A stretch of 64,000 nt of DNA from Nematopogon swammerdamellus (taxonomy: Eukaryota; Arthropoda; Insecta; Lepidoptera; Adelidae): assembly GCA_946902875.1 (NCBI GenBank), contig OX336340.1:14399566-14463565 (forward strand), given 5' to 3'. This document shows, in pieces, positions 12,780 through 25,000 of this stretch (position 1 is the stretch's first letter; every line of letters begins with the position of its first letter). Below the pieces are notes generated by a model. The model did no database searches, was not told where the DNA came from, and worked only from the letters and a program-made list of their open reading frames with translations. Position numbers and translations under genes: made by a program.

Positions 12780-12965
12780 TTCGGTATGGATGGCTTAGTG
12801 ACATGCTCCGAACAGCCAATATCGTCTCCGATATCCGAGACTTCCCTTTGGATTGCTAGCTAGTATAACCAGACTAGAGTTGAACACAGACGAGGCTGCT
12901 ATGCGGCCATCCTTCGTCCAGTACGGTGGTATCAATCAACGCAGACGGCTAACATTTTAGCTAAC
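12780..12965. repeat. LINE-related fragment
   Basis: It contains text (GCGGCCATC…CAGTACGGTGGTATCAA) that recurs in the opposite orientation at about 32220-32300 and 46610-46760 (GGTTGATACCACCGTACTGG). It is probably a LINE 5' region or UTR; no ORF survives. Confidence 0.5.
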
Positions 12966-12999
12966 GTCTAATAGATAAAGGGTCACTGACCTATTCAAA

Positions 13000-14575
13000 C
13001 GCTATTCCTCCGGTTCAATGCCTTCTTGCTGGAATAGAGCTTCGATCCAGCCCACAGACATCGGAATCCAGCCAGTCCCCAAGAAGGGGGACGAAGGGTT
13101 CATCAAAAACTCAGAGAGGCCTCAGCAGCAAACGCGAGATGTGAAACTGTTGCTCAGGTTGACCTGGTTATCGAAAAAGTATCCTCTTGGGGGAAGGGGA
13201 ACTTGGTCAACTTCAACGTAGCTAAGACGCAAGCTTGTGCCTTCTCTACTAAGGCTGATCCATTTCCTCTCCAAGCCACTTTGCAGGGCAGCCAAGTCCC
13301 CAATGATGGTAGGGGCGTCCAGGGACGTTGAATTTAGATCATCAAAGAGTCCAAGGCGAAACTAGCGTCTCGAAAATTTGGAATCCTTTACCGATGTCGG
13401 CGACTTTTCACGCCGGTCCAACTGATTAACCTCAAAGCACAAGTAAAACCGGTGATGGAATATTGCAGTAATCTTTGGGAGGGTTCCAATTCCAATTCCA
13501 ATTCCAATTCTTTATTGTGTAAAAATAAAAGAAATACAGTCACAGTTACAATTTGAACATAACATATAGTTACATAACTTAACATTAAACTGATACAGTA
13601 ATTATTTCATTTATTTACATTTAGGTAAGTATGTATTGTACTCGAGGCAAAGCACTAGACTTTCGTCTGTGTTGCTTCGCATCGGTTCTCATGGTATTAG
13701 CAGGTGTGCTTGTGAATCTACCTCGTTCGCTAGGACTTAGATAGATTCCATATCATGTGTGGGATAGGTATTTAAAGTGAATGAATTTTATTAGTGTAAT
13801 ATTTAAAGTAGTATAAAAGTAGTATAATACTTAAAAATAATGTAAAAAAAAATAATAAAAAATATATAGGTAAATAGCTATATATTTCCCATCACTCCAT
13901 CCACACCACTTTCAAATAAATATATAATTTTATATAAATATATAAAAAAATAATAATAATAATAATAATAACGGCCTGCACCCGCCGGCGTGCTTGGAGG
14001 CTTGTCTCCCGCCGCCGGCGGTATTACCGTTTTTAATTTTTTTATTAATTTTGTGTATTTTTATTACTTTGTATTTTTAATACTTGTATAATATATGTAA
14101 AATTAATAGAAAATTTTGAAAATGTGAAATAAAGAACATAAAATAATAATAAAAAAAATAAGAATAATACAAAATATAAGCGTGTGAGGGTTATATATGT
14201 AAATAAATAAGAAGGTTTTATATAAGTTCCCCTGAGTACCTTCTTTCATCCTTGGATTCTATTCAGCGACGAGCCATTCGCCTCATTGGTAACTCTGTAC
14301 TCACAATGGACCTTCAACTTCTAAAGCACAGACGTATCTTTAGGTCATTGAGCCTGTTTTATCGGTACTACTATGGCCGCTGCTCTGACGAAATTACTTC
14401 CCTTATCCCTCCGCCTCCTGTTCGCCTTTTCCATAAAAAAAAATAATAATAATATCCTTCCCCCAGCGACATTAGTCCACCTTCAAGCTAGACTGGCACC
14501 TCTTCGGGGGTGAAATAGGCTGCGCCTGAGGCTTCGAACTTGGGCACAGCCACCTAGTTCGGAAGGATAAAAAAA
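13000..14575 (+). pseudogene. Decayed CR1/jockey-type LINE fragment, split by an insertion
   Basis: The pieces match the better copy at 18.6-21.1 kb: IQPVPKKGD at about 13060, MEYCSNLWEGS at 13455-13487, then, after a 738-bp insertion, [14 protein letters not shown] at 14240-14290, with a 3' UTR (CCAGCGACATTAGTCCACC) and an A-rich tail at 14570. Many frameshifts and deletions are present. Confidence 0.75.
13488..14225 (-). mobile_element. Insertion inside the LINE with GTTCC target duplication
   Basis: Flanks are GTTCC at 13483-13487 and 14226-14230; removing the insert restores the LINE reading EGSPEYLLSSLDS. The left end is (AATTCC)n followed by TCTTTATTGTG, which on the minus strand is a simple-repeat 3' tail, so it is probably a minus-strand LINE or SINE copy. 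The interior is AT-rich with one CG-rich patch at 13970-14030. Confidence 0.65.
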
Positions 14576-14599
14576 AAATAAAAGGGGTATGAGAAAGAT

Positions 14600-15060
14600 A
14601 CCGGTTTCGAACGGTGAATCAGCAGGTGTGGGTATGCACGTTTTTTCAATCAGAAAAACTCATTGATGCACGTCGGCCGCATTCGAACCGCATTGTGATC
14701 AAGAGAGTCCGATGCCAAGAACGCTCCTATCACGCACCGCTAAACCTGAAGCGTCAGATACCGGGGAAATTTTGTAAATTATTTCTATGGTCCCACCACT
14801 GTTACAAAGCATTCAGTTTGAAACAAAGAAGTGATACCACAAGAAATAAATGCAGATGCCACCGTAGTAATTGGAAATGACGATTTGGCGTTTGACAAAG
14901 AATACCTTTCTCCTAAAACAAATAAAAATAATAATTTTATAAATACATACATACATACATATCACACACGCTGAATCCCGACAATCGGGGTAAGCAGAGT
15001 AATCGGTGTTGTGCTGCAAAAACTCTGGTCAGTTACAGCACACCACCGATAAATAAATCT
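14600..15060. repeat. SINE/LINE debris
   Basis: Bases 14660-14720 contain a tRNA-like B-box on the minus strand (GGTTCGAATGC). Bases 14965-15060 (ATCCCGACAATC…GTAAGCAGAGTAATCGGTG) recur at 17072-17150, so they belong to a dispersed family. Confidence 0.45.
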
Positions 15061-15369
15061 CGTACCATTATCATATAACGTAATAAATATCGTATATAAT
15101 GTGGTTAATTGGGATGGAAAGGAGATGCTAGGGCCCGATAGTTCCGCGCGAGGAATAGCGACTGAGTTATGTCGAGGCGCATTGGCTGGCCGGATTGCTG
15201 GGGTGCTCACCCATTTGAATTATGGGACTCGTTGTTATGACCTTTAACACTGACGCACCTGCTTTTAATTAGACATATCAAGAATTAAAACAATTAGTAG
15301 AATGATATAGTTTGGGGAAAGAATAAGTTATTGGCAATTGTGTATTTTTTTTTAACTGACTCGGTTGAA

Positions 15370-15500
15370 AATGACCCCTGATAACCACTGGGCTAGACGC
15401 GTGCTCGAATGGAGGTCACACCCTTCAGGCAAACGTAGCGTGGGACGCACCCCGGCGGCCTTTTTCACCTCCTTCGGCTAAAATGTTGCTGCCTGTTAAC
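15370..15500 (+). pseudogene. LINE reverse transcriptase C-terminal scrap
   Basis: The + strand reads HWARRVLEWRSHPSGKRSVG, the typical W(…)WRP…GKRSVGRP tail of lepidopteran endonuclease/RT polyproteins. It is isolated from any RT core. Confidence 0.6.
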
Positions 15501-15559
15501 TCCAGTCAAATGTTTTATTATGTTTTTAATGAAATCGCGACATGTGACTCCGAGCCTTC

Positions 15560-15665
15560 CATATGGTGTCTAACGACGCACGCTAACATTCAGTCGTATA
15601 CGGAGGTTGCGAATGCCATGCCGGCCTGACAGGTGCCTATTCACGGGCCGCCCTCTTGAAGGACC
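15560..15665 (-). repeat. LINE 3' end, minus strand
   Basis: It matches, reversed, the 3' UTR block seen at 31015-31130, 50822-50985 and 61050-61205 (…CGGCATGGCATTCGCAACCCC…CCGAATGTCCATGGGCGTC). Confidence 0.65.
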
Positions 15666-15887
15666 CGAGACTGTTCTTGGGGGAAATAGATGGGCAGGGA
15701 GAGCGTTTCAGAGTTTACCAGTTCTGTGAAAATATATGAGAAAGGTCGCCGACTGTAGCCGACAAATAACTTAGACTAGACTTAACAGGAGGTGGTGGAA
15801 ATACGTTCAATGAACAGGCAAGCAGTGGACCGATCGACGGGTGCTGGTGACGATGTGAATAAAGCAGTGGATTCAATAAAATTTCAG

Positions 15888-16051
15888 GATTGCCAGCAAG
15901 CGGCAGTGCGGCGGCGGAGGCGAGCGGGTCCGGCGCGGGCGCAGGCGCGGTGGGCGTGCGACGCACCGGCAAGTGCAAGTGGTTCAACGTCGCCAAGGGC
16001 TGGGGCTTCATCACGCCGGACGACGGGGGCCAGGATGTCTTCGTACATCAG
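15888..16051 (+). CDS. lin-28: lin-28 coding exon: N-terminal low-complexity region and first half of cold-shock domain
   Basis: The acceptor is TTTCAG at 15882-15887 and the donor GTACGA at 16052. After a tract of Ala, Gly and Ser comes [17 protein letters not shown] (RNP1 core KGWGFI) and DVFVHQ (RNP2), the nucleic-acid-binding faces of the cold-shock fold. The exon ends right after VHQ, in phase 0. CG-rich codons in the N-terminal part contrast with the AT-rich intron. Confidence 0.93.
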
Positions 16052-19000
16052 GTACGATCCACCGATCAGTTTAGTCAACGTACATTTAAGGCTAATTTAG
16101 AATCACGCTGACCATCGGCGCTGATCGGCGAATATGTATTACTAATTACCTAACCTAACCTAACTATACCTATTATGTATAACAATCCTGAAAAGTGCTA
16201 ATTCCACGTGAATTGATTGAGCAGTCTTGACTTCTAAGCGAATTTGTAATGATGACGGTGGCGCATAGATAGTTACAGATTTTCGATTTATTTATTCTAA
16301 CATTTCCTATTTACACTGATCGGTCAGCGCTGTCAGTGCAGAGAGGTCGCATCCCTTAAATTTTTTTTTATAACAAACATAATGATTATTCATAATGATA
16401 CCTACAGTACAGTATACAGTCATATAAGGTGGTTAATAAATAAGTTAAGGTTAATAAGGTACACACAAAAATTTGATCCCTGAGAGAGCGTAGAAAAAGT
16501 GAACTGAAAGCTACTCAGCTATCTTCGCTGTTACTGATAAATTCCATTTCTTATCACCGGATGTTGTTTGTATGTTTCTTTCGATCGGAAGCTAGCAGCA
16601 GGCTATCGCGCTGCTCTGTCAACATAACACGTTGAGGCGACCAGCTACGAGCGGGAGTCGGCTCGAGCCATTTGTCACACTCACACTGACAACATTTTAA
16701 TTGTACATGAAGGGCTGGATTTAAGTACAACGCTGAATCTAGTGAAATATTCACTTCAGGCTGTGACCTCCCAGTTATTTTTTTCCTCTCCTATATTTGT
16801 TGAAATGTGTTTTGTTTACGAATGTAATGTTGGAAGTGAAAAATTAATATTTCTTATTTCTTATTATTGTAATTCCGTAACTCGAGCAGATGTATCCACC
16901 AACACAGATCTAATACAATACCATTTTAAATTTAATCCCTGTTAGGGTAGGTTCATTTGAGGAATAATACAAATTGTTTACCTTAGTGGACATAGTTATG
17001 TAAATGATCGAAATTAAATAATGGCTTATTACTTTAAGTGACCTTATTAAACTAATATGCATATGTGTTATATCCCGACAATCTGTCAAGCAGAGTAATC
17101 GGTGTTGTGCTGTAAGATCTCTGGTAAATTACAGCGTAATACAGACCACCACGTTGTTTGGCAAAGTAAAACAAAATGACTATCTAGCAACAATAAGGCA
17201 CGAAAACTTACTATCCTTTTACGACATGTACGGAGAGAGATGCAGTGGTACTATTATTGTACAAGGGTTGAAAATGAAGAGAAAAAATACGTCCCGCCCG
17301 ACCAGGATACTCGCCTGGAACTCCGGCTTGAGCCGCTAGCTCGTTGGCGGCTCAAGCCGGAGTTTCAGGTTAGAATCCTGGTCGGGACTTATTTTTTTTT
17401 CTCTTAATTTTCGGCTTTTCATTTATCTAAAGAAAAGTATAAAAAGCGAGTACATGCTTAGTACTAACATTTAAAAAAATTAAAACATTTAATACAAGGG
17501 TTAATCAAAAGCGTGAGTCTTAAAAAGTTGACATGTGAAAATCTAAAAATTCTAATTATTTTTTATGAAGACTGGCACAGTTTGCTACATCACCTACTAC
17601 ATCCGTGATGTCAGCCCATAACACCTTGGTGAACTATGTGCCATGTCAGTGCTTCCGATCGGTTGTGCAGGCTTTTTCGGTTTTTCGTTTATATCTCGAA
17701 ACCGGTGCATCATAGGAAAAAACTGTTCAATTACGGAATAAGAGGTGATAAAATTCTCTATAACCTTGATATTATACACTTTTTACCAATTCTCAATCGT
17801 TGTCGATGTCGAGATATAAGGTCCGAATAAAGGCCCATTTTCAAAAATGAGTTTCTACCTCACGTTTTTTGTCATACATTGCTTTTATTTGCAAATAAAA
17901 TCGGCCTTTTTTGAGACCTTATATCTCGACAACGATTGAGAATTGGTAAAAAGAGTGTGTGTGTAATAAAGTATAAAAGTTGTAGAGAATTTTATCATCT
18001 CTTATTGAACAGTTTTTCCTATGATGCACCGTTTTCGAGATATAAGCGAAAAACCGAAAAATGGGACCTTCTTATTGCCCCCCCCCCTACCCCCTAGGGC
18101 GCACCCCCCCCGTGGTGGGGACTTTTAGTATGTTTAACTCCTAACTAGTCAGAACAAGTTTCCGGAGTCAAACTTTCTGCTTTCGAGCTTCCGGCTACAA
18201 TCGTTCGTTTCCTGGACTAAAATCATAGGTCAACTTTAGTGGTAATTTCCCGTGGTACAAGGTAAACGGAACGTACACGCGTAGGCCCATAAACTGTGGA
18301 ACTGATAACGGTAGCACTGCAACGATTTTATGACCCAGTGATATTTTTATAACATTGTTATGTGAGCTCACATCTCACCCGGACGTAGTCGGGTCAAAGT
18401 TTCAGCTCGTAAATATAATATTCTTTAGGTCGATCCGCATCCAATACTTTTAATTATTTCCCTGTCACATGATAGTTAACATTCACCAGTAGGTATATGG
18501 GTATTTAGAAAACTCTGGGGCCTAGGAAAGATGAGTACTATGGGGCTAATATTAACAAATCATTGTTATTGTCAGTACTTTAAAAGAATATGCCCACCAT
18601 GCGTCGTGGCTTGGCTCCAACAAAACTGATTTCGCTGGCAGAGCCGTGCACGACTTTGCCCTGACGCAGAACCTAACTCAACTGGTGACACATCATACGC
18701 GTGTCCCGGACCGAGTAGGTGACGCGTCCTCCTTGCTGGACCTTCTGCTGACCACACACCCTACCGGGTACAAGGTCTCGGTGACCGCCCCTTTAGGAAC
18801 ATCGGACCACTGTCTGGTGAGGTCATCCGTGCCCCTATCTCGCCCGGTGAAACGTGCTCCTGGCACACGCCGGGTGTGGCACTACAAGTCAGCAGACTGG
18901 GATGGAATGCGGGAGCACTTCTCTTCCTTCCCATGGAGGCAGCTCTGCTTCAGGTGGCCGGATTCGTCAAGCTGCGCTGTAACCGTATCTGAGGTGATTC

Positions 19001-22000
19001 AGGGAGCTATGGAAATGTTTATTCCTAGCTCCGTCAAATCCCTCGGAGGTAAAAGCCAGCCCTGGTTCAACACGGAATGCGCAGCCGCTATTTCTGAAAA
19101 GAATACGGCTTACAAAGCGTGGTCCCGTGCGCGAACCCGACGTGATCCAAACACTGCCAATCTGAAGCAGACCTACAATGCAGCCTCTAAAACCAGCAAG
19201 AGAGTCATCGCAAGGGCTAAATTTGAGCACATCGGCAGAATTGGTGACAAATTGATCGAACACCCCTCTGGGAGCCGTCAATTCTGGTCTCTCGCCAAAT
19301 CTGTCGAAGCAAACTTCTGTCGCTCCTCACTCCCACCGCTGCAGCGGCCCGACGGCTCGCTCGCTTTTTCCGCCAAAGAGAAGGCCGATCTCCTAGTGGC
19401 ACTCTTTGCTCAAAATTCGCATCTGGACGATGGCGGTGCCAAACCACCATCCATTCCTGGGTGTGATTGCACCATGCCAGAAATACAGTTCCGCCAAGGC
19501 ACTGTCCGGCGTGAGTTATTCGCCCTAGATGCGAGAAAAGCGAGTGGACCCGACGGAATCCCTGCACTGGTGTTAAAGACATGTGCTCCAGAGCTAGCCC
19601 CTGTCCTCACACGCCTGTATCGCCTGTCTTACTCCACTGGTCGCGTGCCGTCAGCTTGGAAATCTGCTAACGTGCAGCCTGTCCCCAAGAAAGGGGACCG
19701 TTCCGATCCGAAAAACTACCGCCCGATAGCAATCACCTCATTACTCTGCAAAGTGATGGAGCGCATCATCAACACTCAATTGATGACATACCTAGAAAGG
19801 AAGGACCTCCTAAGCGACCGCCAATATGGATTTCGCCCAAATCGGTCAGCTGGGGACCTTCTGGTTCACGTATGTCACAAAATGGGTGATGCGCTCGAAA
19901 ATCACGGCGAGGGCATGGCTATCGGGTTGGACGTAGCGAAAGCGTTCGATCGGGTCTGGCATAAAGCCCTTCTTTCCAAGCTGCCGTCATATGGCCTACC
20001 GTCCGGCTGTGTGACTGGATTGGCGACTTCCTGCATGGTCGCAATATTAAAGTCTTGATTGACGGTTGCTGCTCAGACGCCATGTTAGTTGATGCCGGCG
20101 TACCGCAAGGTTCCGTGCTGTCCCCGACCCTCTTTCTGCTGCATATTAATGATCTGCTCGAATCGGGCGAAATTAATTGCTATGCAGACGACAGCACGCC
20201 ACTAGCCAGGTACACATGTCATCCAACCGCAAGCCTGGCCGAGGTGGAGAAAAACAGGCTACATCTTGTGCTTGAGCTCGAGGAGACCCTAAATAAGGTC
20301 TCCACCTGGGGTCTCCAAAACCTCGTCGAGTTTAACGCAAGTAAAACCCAGGCGTGTGTATTCAGCGCGAAGCGGACACCGTTCACTGCAGCCCCCACCT
20401 TCCAAGGAACTAATCTCAAGGTCGAGGAGCACATTGGGATTCTCGGGGTCGAACTAACTCGCGACCTTAATTTTGGACGCCACATCGAGGAAAAAGCTAA
20501 GGTAGCCTCAAGGAAGCTGGGAGTCCTCAACAAGGTGCGTCAGTACTTTACGCCGAGCCAAAAACTGCTGCTTTATAAAGCGCAGATTCGCTCATGCGTG
20601 GAGTACTGTTCGCATCTGTGGGACGGATCCGCAAAATACCTGCTCGGCTCCTTAGACTCGATTCAGCGTCGCGCTGTCCGCCTCGTTAACGACCCCGAGG
20701 TATCCCGAAACTTAGAGACCTTACAACTCCGCAGGGACGTTGGATCTTTGTGTGTGTTCTATCGCCTGTACCACGGAGAGTGTTCCAAGGAGCTGCACGA
20801 TGCGATCCCTCCATCCCCATTCTACCATCGTTCCACCCGCAACAGATTGGGAATGCATCCACACACTGTCGATATTCCCTCACTTAGGACAAATCGATCC
20901 TGTAAATCCTTTATTTACAGGGTTGCTAACATGTGGAATTCACTCCCACCTGCATCCTTTCCTCTAATGTACAGTCTGGGGTCCTTCAAACATAATGTGA
21001 AGGTGCACCTAGCCGGCCGACAAGGTATTCGCAGCCCCCGTAAATATTCGAATGCCCGTGGGCGCCGTCGGACTACACCTCTGCGTTAGTCTGGCGCGCG
21101 CCATTTGTCGTGCTCCCCATAAAAAAAAAAAAAAAAAAAAAAAAAAACCCACTGCATCTCTCCCCGTGTAGGTCGTAAAAGGCGACTAAGGGATATGAGA
21201 GTAATAATATAAGAAGGGAGTTGTATCAAATGACTTCCTTCTTATATTATTACTAGGTGGTAGGGTTTTACCCGCCCGGGTTAGTACCACCGCACCGAAT
21301 GAAAGGTCGGTCGATACGGCTATGTAAATAGTTTGTGTTTTCCGTCCAGTTCAGTGTAGCCGGCACAACCGAAGGGAAGCACTTTAACAGTTCAAATAGT
21401 TTTAAGTAATTAAGGAAAAATATAGCTGCACAGTACATAATAACCATCCAGTAAAACTACGTATTTTCAGAGCGTGATCAAAATGGAAGGGTTTCGGTCC
21501 CTTGGCGACGGCGAGCAGGTGGAGTTTTGCTGCAAGGAGTCAGACCAGGGCCTGGAGGCTACCGAGGTGTCTGGGCCCTCCGAGGGCGTCTGCCAAGGCT
21601 CCCACCGCCGCCCCGTCTCCAAGAAACGCTTTCGGAAAATCAGGTGGGTTGTCAGTACTTCACAACGATGCCAACATATTTTCACATACAGATCGGTCGA
21701 AAGAGCTATGACAAATTGTTGAAATGTTTCGTTCGGACCAAACAAAGGACATGGAAGCAGCGATATGCTGTAATATTAAGTCAATGCCTTGAATGAGGAA
21801 AACACTACATAATACAACTAACTAGGTATAGGTATCTAGGAATTTAGGCTGCGATGTAGCCCGACAACAACATTTTCGATCAACTTTCCTTGTTATTTCA
21901 TTTGTTTTACGTAGTCCAAAATCTACTCACTTATTATTGAAAAAAATTAAAACCATCCTTCCTCTTGGAACCACATCTGTGGATCGAAAAGGAAAAAAAT

Positions 22001-25000
22001 ATCCAATAATCCACCTAAGGATCTAACAGGAAACATATTATTTATCCATGGATCCACCAGTGGATTAAAGAGGAGAATACAGTATCCATGGATCCACCTG
22101 TGGAGCCAGAATGTGGATCCAAGTGGACGGAGGGGGGTTTTATAACAATGTTATTTTTTTGAAGTAATTTTTATTTATATGTTCATAAAATCCATTTCTT
22201 TTACTTTTAATCCCCTTAATTTCCTCTTTATTATAGTGGAGGGAGGGGGTTGACTTTGACATCATGTAATTGCCATTTCAGACCCCCACCTCTTCATAAA
22301 AACTCTCATCAGTCCTTCATGTAACAACTCTCATAACACGACGGCGTTATGTATGACACAAACGATGGTTAAGTATTCATTGAGATATAAATTAACAACA
22401 CATCCACCACAGCAGGGCAAATTCGTCATCTGCTGGAAATGTGTGTGTTTGTCTGTTCTACAAAGCGTGAGGCACATAGGTCTCTGAAAGAATTGTGAAA
22501 CTGTACGTGAACGTGGTGGATCCAACGTAGGACATTTATGAGATATCTAGTTCTAGATAGAACCAGCCACCTCGCTCAGTTGAACAAGAACACAATTATA
22601 TATCAGGAACCACCTGCCGATAGGTAGGTACTCGGACATAAATATGTCCAGCGAGATGCATTAATAGGTAAAAAGTTTAAAGAAAATGTAGGTTGATTAG
22701 GCAGCATACAAAAATCTGCATGTCTATTTTGAGAGGAATAATGCCTCTCTCCTACGGATACACATGAAATAAATACATTAATTTACCTATTAAGTCTTAT
22801 CCTCTCACCACCAATCTCAGGGAGAATAGATGTAATAGAGGTGATCGCCAATAAAGCCTTGGGAATAGAGACTCGTGGAGCATTTAAGTTTACGGATTTA
22901 TCCATCAGTGGTAGCAAAAGGGTTGTTTTAAGTAGCTCATCAATGTGTAGGAATCCATTGATTTCGTTAGAGTTCGAATATCGAATGAGTGAGACTGAGA
23001 CCACGGTGGACCACCCGGGCACTGTAGTTACGCTTCTATCGATAGTGTCGACGTCCTCTGGAATGGCGTTCTGGAGACAAGAGATAATCTAACTCAGTGG
23101 TTCTCAAACTTTTTTAGCTGACGGCGCCCTTAACCCGTTCAAGAAATTGTGCGGCACATCGCTTCAATATTCGGTTGGTGTCTTTCATAGGCATCATATC
23201 TGAACTGTGATAAACGAATCATGCAAATATGTAAATCAAGTAATATTTCCGAAAGGAATAAAATACACAATTTTGCGATGCGTAAAAGTTACGCATCGAA
23301 ATGTAAATGTTTCATTATTATTTCGATTAAGTATGTAGGTATGTAAGTATGTAGGTGTAAATAATTAAATTCAAAATAAGTATAAAAGTACACCGTGGTC
23401 CAAAATAACGTTGACAAAATTTAAAAGATCATATTTCAAAAATAGAATGCGTTGCATTCCATTTTATTTTTGTCTATGGTTTTTTCATTCGTTGGCGATA
23501 TTTTAATATTGTTTGTTGGCTAAAAAGTGTTAAAATATATTTATTACGCTATGTCAGAGCAGCGTGGAGCCATAATTTCATTGTATGAACGTGGAAAGCG
23601 GCAGTGTGAGATAGTGAACATTCTTGGTGTTAGTCGTCAGCTAGTTTCTTTGGCAATTAAACGCTATGTTGAGCTCGGCAACATCGGAGACCGTCCTGGG
23701 AGAGGACGTAAGCGCACTGTTCGAACTTCTAGGAACCAAAACATTATCAAACAAAGATTAGTCCGGAATCCACAGACAAAGGTGAGAAAAATGTCGCGAG
23801 ACATGGGGATAAGTCGCTCCACCGTGCAGCGTATAGTGAAATATGATCTCCATTTGGTACCATACAAACTCAGAAAAGCGCAATTGCTTACAGAGAAAGA
23901 CAAAAAAGTTCGCCTTGAGAGATGTCGTTTGCTTAAACAACGCTCCGCTGCTTCGAATTGGAAAAATATCGTATTCTCTGACGAAATTTTTTTTTCGATA
24001 GAACAAGCCCATACATAATCACCGAAATGACAGGATCTGGTCTTCCACTCGTCCTGGAGCTGCTGCAGTTATTCCATGTCGCCAAAACGCGAAAACAGTT
24101 ATGTTTTGGGGTGCAATTTGCGCCACTGGCAAAACTCCCCTCGTTTTTTGTAGAAAAAGGTATCAAAATTAACCAAGAAAATTATCGACGAGACATCCTT
24201 GAATCTGTGGTTCTTCCTTGGAGTCAACAGCACTTTGGTAACCATCCATGGATATTCCAACAAGACTCTGCTCCAGCTCACAAAGCAATTTCCCTGATTT
24301 CATCAGCTCAAAAGAATGGCCACCCTACTCGCCTGATCTGAATCCCATGGATTACAGTTTATGGTCAATGTTAGAGGCAAGGACCTGTACTACACCTCAT
24401 AGAACTGTTGATGACCTGAAGGCTTCTCTTACACGCGAGTGGGACAAAATATCTGTTGATGAGGTGCGGAAAATTGTGGAAAATTTTACCAAGCGTTTGA
24501 CTCTTTGTATTCGCGCTAAAGGAGGCTATTTTGAAGACAAATAGGAATTCTTGTATAAAATAAGTTGTATTTTTATAATTTATAAATTAATTTAATTCAA
24601 GTTTAAAGGTAATAAAATTATTTCAAAAATCACTTGTCAACGTTATTTTGGGCCACCCTGTAATGTACCTATATTACTTTTATACTTATTTTGAATTTAA
24701 TTATTTACTACTAGTGAGTGGCTCTGTGAGCTGTAGACCTCGCGAGTCTGTTTTTGTATAGCTTAAAACTGAATAAATGTTCACCGGCGCACCTCGACCC
24801 CCATGGCTCAGCGATTTTGAAAAATTACCAAAAACTTGTTGAGAAACAGCCGGACATCCGGACATACGTACGCATTTTTGCCCAAGCTGAAACGGAGACG
24901 CTTCGCTCGCGCTTCGCGCTCGCTCGGTCAATTAATGTCCACTTTTTCGCGGCACCCCTGGCGTAGGTTCGCGGCACCCCGGGGTGCCGCGGCACCCAGT

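Noticed and set aside
17289..17400. tRNA gene
   Set aside because: A- and B-box-like motifs are too close and no cloverleaf with a proper anticodon arm can be drawn; listed as a hairpin only.
17849..17856. Another let-7 seed 8-mer (CTACCTCA)
   Set aside because: It lies in the loop of an intronic MITE, so it is not in a mature mRNA; CTACCTC 7-mers also occur by chance several times in the window.
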